Source: CAZADS01 sp964483985
GTDB lineage: Bacteria > Pseudomonadota > Alphaproteobacteria > Thalassobaculales > Thalassobaculaceae
Direction: 5' to 3'
Assembly: GCA_964483985.1 (NCBI GenBank)
Contig: CAZADS010000008.1
Span: 55,489-119,488, forward strand
Length of the DNA stretch: 64,000 nucleotides
Part shown: one piece after another, positions 61,135-64,000 of the stretch
Position numbering within the stretch: position 1 is the stretch's first letter
Layout: every line of letters begins with the position of its first letter
Made by a program: the position numbers and the translations under genes
Notes under the pieces: generated by a model
Told to the model about the DNA's origin: nothing
What the model saw: only the letters and a program-made list of their open reading frames with translations
Database searches by the model: none

Positions 61135-62037
61135 ATGGGTGCCCAGTTCGTAACGGTGGATGTATTTACCAATAACTCCGTTGGTGGCAACCGGCTTGCT
61201 GTCATTACCGATGCGAGCGATCTAACAAGTGAGCAAATGCAATCAATTGCTAGTAAATTTGGTTATTCTGAATCTGCTTTCGTTTTGCCTCCTGTTAGCC
61301 CGTTAGCCACAGCTAAAGTTAGAATTTTTACCCCTAAAACCGAGTTATCTTTTGCTGGGCACCCCAACATAGGAAGCGCATTCGTTTTAGCCCGTATAGG
61401 TAGTTTTATGGGTAGAAAGATCAAAAATAAATTAATTTTTGAGGAAGGGATTGGCTTAGTTTCCATTGATATTAAACGATCCGACGACATAGTCATTGGC
61501 GCAGGATTTTATGTTCCAGGCCAAGTTAAATTTGGGCCAACGCTACATCCTTCTGATATAGCCAAGGCAATAGGGCTTTCTGACAGGGATATTAATACAA
61601 AGCTTCACCTGCCCCTATCGATACAGTTGGGTATAAATTTTGTTTTTGCGGAAATCTCTAGTTTAAAGAATTTGATTAGATGTCAGCCTAATATTGATAA
61701 ATTTAAAATTGGTAATCCTCTCCGATTTGCAGATGGATTATGTGTATATGCTCGAATAACTGGGTCGTCTGACCTAACCATCAGAGCTAGAGTTTTTGCG
61801 CCGAGGCACGGAATCACGGAAGATCCAGCTACAGGCAGCGCTGCGGCGATGTTAGGAAGTTTGCTTGGTAAAAAATTCAAGCATTGCGGAAATTTTTGTT
61901 TGACCATTAAACAGGGGATTGAGATATGCCGCCCAAGTCAAATAAATGTGGATGTAGAACTGTATAATAAATTTTCCAAATCAATTTTTGTTAGTGGTGA
62001 TGTGCGGGAGATAAGGCGGGGTACTATTGAATCATAA
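61135..62037 (+). CDS. PhzF-family epimerase/isomerase-like protein
   Basis: This 300-residue protein with the diaminopimelate-epimerase fold belongs to the PhzF family. FVTVDVFTNNSVGGNRLAVI, FGYSESAFVLPP with the catalytic Glu, LSFAGHPNIGSAFVL and ITEDPATGSAAAMLG, and the end VSGDVREIRRG are canonical. ATG 61135 is preferred over GTG 61087, since family N-termini begin at about GAQFVTVDVF. It lies 92 bases after AlaX in the same orientation. PhzF proteins isomerise diverse metabolites; the substrate is unknown and no phenazine genes are near. Confidence 0.9.
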   Translation: MGAQFVTVDVFTNNSVGGNRLAVITDASDLTSEQMQSIASKFGYSESAFVLPPVSPLATAKVRIFTPKTELSFAGHPNIGSAFVLARIGSFMGRKIKNKLIFEEGIGLVSIDIKRSDDIVIGAGFYVPGQVKFGPTLHPSDIAKAIGLSDRDINTKLHLPLSIQLGINFVFAEISSLKNLIRCQPNIDKFKIGNPLRFADGLCVYARITGSSDLTIRARVFAPRHGITEDPATGSAAAMLGSLLGKKFKHCGNFCLTIKQGIEICRPSQINVDVELYNKFSKSIFVSGDVREIRRGTIES

Positions 62038-62233
62038 CGTTTTTTAGAGAAAATAAAGTTTTATTAGGTTATAAAAAGTGATTTTGGTCAGTTTTGTGAT
62101 AGAATTTCGGTTGTTAAATTCCTAGATGGCTATAAAAAAAAGTTAAATATTATCTTCACGAGATCAGTTGGGTTGGGTATAAGTCTAAATCTTTTATTTT
62201 GATGGTTGGTAAGCTGTTTTATAGGATGGGGTT

Positions 62234-62530
62234 ATGGGTATCTATCTAGACGAGCTTTGGAATGACCTTGAGCAAACCTGGGACTTGGCGATGCAAATCA
62301 ATGACCTTTCTGATGAGGAGCGATCTGATATTGCGAAGGCCTGGACGGATCATTTTCGGATTTCACCGCTAGTGGACGTGGATCGTACCGAAAAAGAAAG
62401 TCAAGAAGGAACTACTCCAGCTAAAATTTTTTGCACTAACATTTATGGTCTGCAATTCAACACTGAGACTAAGTATTGGATTCCATTTCGTCATGGGGAC
62501 ATAGATTTGGCGAAATTTACGGAAGATTAA
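62234..62530 (+). CDS. Small acidic protein of unknown function
   Basis: This 98-residue cytosolic protein is rich in Asp, Glu and Trp, with no signal or membrane segment. The N-terminal half is helical (LDELWNDLEQTWDLAMQINDLSDEERSDIAKAW). The C-terminal half has short strands (IFCTNIYGLQFNTETKYWIPFRHGDIDLAKF). I do not recognise a family. ATGGGGTT-type sequence lies just before the ATG at 62234. The codon use is like the neighbours. It is flanked by 196 bases of very AT-rich sequence upstream, and is separate from the aminotransferase gene downstream. Confidence 0.6.
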   Translation: MGIYLDELWNDLEQTWDLAMQINDLSDEERSDIAKAWTDHFRISPLVDVDRTEKESQEGTTPAKIFCTNIYGLQFNTETKYWIPFRHGDIDLAKFTED

Positions 62531-62671
62531 GAATCGCAATTTTCAATCGCCTACAAGCCAGCTAAATTAAAATAAGTTGAAATTCCCACGACTAAGCCGG
62601 AGGTTTGTTGAGGCCGTGTTAGTATAAATATTAGAAATGATTGGAATTCAGGGGACATTAGGGTAAAGCGG

Positions 62672-63886
62672 GTGGCAGACTTTCTCCCATATAGCCGTCA
62701 ATCGATCGACGATGAAGATATGGAGGCGGTTGCTGCTGTGCTCCGGGGTGAATGGTTAACCACGGGGCCTGCTGTTGACGAATTTGAAGCCGCTTTTGCC
62801 GAAGAAGTTGGGGCTTCTCATGCAGTGGCCTGCTCAAGTGGTACGGCCGGTCTTCATCTTTTGGCAATGGCAGGAAGTCTAGGGCCGGGCGATTTAGTAA
62901 TTGTACCGACGGTGACCTTCCTTGCTACCGCTAATGCGGTTCGCTATGTTGGTGCTGATGTGGTCTTTGCAGATGTGGATCCGGAAACTGGCTTGATGGG
63001 TGTTAATGATTTCCAAAATGCCATGGCTAGGGTCCCTAATAAATCAGTAAAAGCTGTGTTCGCCGTGCACCTGAATGGCCACGTAATTGCTATGGCGGAT
63101 TTGAGAGAGGCGTCCCGTGGGTTGTTTTTGGCAGAAGACGGATGTCATGCATTAGGAGGCAGGCAAAGAGATATCTTCGGTCGCATGCATCCCAATGGGT
63201 CCTGCATTTCAAGCGATATAACTATGTTCTCGACTCATGCTGTAAAGGCTATAGCTACAGGTGAGGGCGGAATGTTGACTACAAACAATAAAGAATTGGC
63301 GGAAAAGTTAAAATCTTTTCGTAATCACGGCATAATTCGCCGATCTAAAGACTTTATTAATAAAGAACTGGCATTTGAGCGCTCGGGGTCGGATGTTGCT
63401 CCTTGGTACTACGAAATGCATGAATTAGGATTTAATTATCGTTTGAGTGATTTACAATGTGCGTTAGGTATTAGCCAATTACGTAAATTAGAAAGCTTTG
63501 TGAAAAAGCGCGGAAAATTGAGAGAGAGATATCTGCATTTATTAAATAGGCTTGGTCCTCATGTTCGACCAATTTCAGTAGCTGAAGGATGTGATCCGGC
63601 TTGGCATTTGTCAGTAGCCTTGATTGATTTTGAAGCACTGTATACTACGCGTTCGGAGGTTATGAAACAATTATTGAAATTGGGTATTGGCACTCAAGTG
63701 CATTATATTCCGGTCCACAAACAACCTTATTATCGTCGGTATTATGATACTCCTTCTTTGCCAGGTGCGGAGTCCTATTATGCACGGTGCTTAAGTCTGC
63801 CCCTGTTTCCAGAAATGAAAACGCTGGATGTAGACCGGGTAGTGGACGCACTGGCACAAGTCCTTAGACTAAAATTCAATGATTGA
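62672..63886 (+). CDS. DegT/DnrJ/EryC1/StrS-family sugar aminotransferase (PseC-like)
   Basis: This 404-residue PLP transaminase acts on nucleotide-linked keto sugars. LPYSRQSIDDEDMEAVAAVLRGEWLTTGPAV is typical of PseC. CSSGTAGLHL, VPTVTFLATANAVRYVGADVVF, EDGCHALGG (Asp156) and the PLP lysine K192 in STHAVKAIATGEGGM follow, with GFNYRLSDLQCALG and HYIPVHKQPYY near the end. PseC aminates UDP-4-keto-6-deoxy-AltNAc on the way to pseudaminic acid, which decorates flagella or capsules. The GTG start (62672) has AGGG upstream. It may begin a surface-sugar cluster that continues beyond the right edge. Confidence 0.88.
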   Translation: MADFLPYSRQSIDDEDMEAVAAVLRGEWLTTGPAVDEFEAAFAEEVGASHAVACSSGTAGLHLLAMAGSLGPGDLVIVPTVTFLATANAVRYVGADVVFADVDPETGLMGVNDFQNAMARVPNKSVKAVFAVHLNGHVIAMADLREASRGLFLAEDGCHALGGRQRDIFGRMHPNGSCISSDITMFSTHAVKAIATGEGGMLTTNNKELAEKLKSFRNHGIIRRSKDFINKELAFERSGSDVAPWYYEMHELGFNYRLSDLQCALGISQLRKLESFVKKRGKLRERYLHLLNRLGPHVRPISVAEGCDPAWHLSVALIDFEALYTTRSEVMKQLLKLGIGTQVHYIPVHKQPYYRRYYDTPSLPGAESYYARCLSLPLFPEMKTLDVDRVVDALAQVLRLKFND

Positions 63887-64000
63887 TATAATGTGCGGTT
63901 AATATAACGATTAGTATTGAGGTTTAAAGTAATCGTACTCTTCAAAGAGGTAGGTAAATGTGTTCTGAACTTTACCAGTTTGATAAAAATCAAATTAATC

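Noticed and set aside
1..64000. CRISPR arrays, insertion sequences, prophage, tRNA and rRNA genes
   Set aside because: No repeat-spacer pattern, transposase, integrase, cloverleaf sequence or rRNA segment was recognised on either strand.

Overview
This window reads as a chromosomal segment of an AT-rich alphaproteobacterium, most likely a free-living, Rhodospirillales-like (possibly marine) lineage. The inference rests on gene order and protein character: ruvC-ruvA-ruvB-ybgC-tolQ-tolR-tolA-tolB-pal-cpoB-tilS-ftsH-folP-glmM, tkt-gap-fba-thiE-efp-suhB, a ROSE-like RNA thermometer before a small heat-shock gene, and a 6S RNA between zapA and the 5-formyl-THF cyclo-ligase gene. No phage, transposon, CRISPR array, tRNA or rRNA was seen. 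Many genes start at GTG or TTG, and genes are tightly packed with 1-4 base overlaps.

Layout. 1-6.5 kb: the end of a ClC channel gene, a UvrD/PcrA helicase gene overlapping prmA, and a long M24 aminopeptidase. 6.5-27.7 kb is an accessory, catabolism-flavoured region: a PaaG-like enoyl-CoA hydratase, a LinB-type haloalkane dehalogenase, GST and GAF-like genes, two luciferase-like monooxygenases, a second enoyl-CoA hydratase, a VOC protein, an alanine-racemase-like protein with substituted key residues, a fused HyuA-HyuB hydantoinase/oxoprolinase, a GntR regulator, a Rieske oxygenase, an MFS transporter, threonine aldolase, a tartrate-dehydrogenase-like enzyme, a PCu(A)C copper chaperone, MetY and an alpha/beta hydrolase.

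27.7-40.6 kb: hsp20 with an RpoH-type promoter and ROSE-like leader, rpmE, an MsbA-like ABC exporter, then a minus-strand run tkt-gap-fba-thiE-efp-suhB followed by an OmpA-domain protein and a MotA/MotB-like pair of unknown function. 40.9-43.1 kb: a short coiled-coil protein, zapA, 6S RNA, 5-formyl-THF cyclo-ligase and a YmdB phosphodiesterase. 43.3-59.2 kb: yebC, ruvCAB, the complete Tol-Pal envelope system with ybgC and cpoB, tilS, ftsH, folP, glmM and thiD. 59.3-64 kb: a threonine-dehydratase-like enzyme, AlaX editing protein, PhzF-like protein, a small unknown protein and a PseC-like sugar aminotransferase.

The observations most worth following up are: (i) ruvC has no ATG, GTG or TTG start that keeps its first catalytic Asp, so it seems to begin at AUC or another rare codon; (ii) the SuhB/IMPase protein has lost three active-site acidic residues (D to N, E to K, D to S), suggesting a non-catalytic role; (iii) an RpoH promoter plus ROSE-like hairpin before hsp20; (iv) a haloalkane dehalogenase whose catalytic residues fall at exactly the LinB positions; (v) an Alr-like enzyme lacking the PLP-pyridine Arg; and (vi) an uncharacterised MotA/MotB/OmpA module. 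All assignments were made by reading the sequence; no database search was run.
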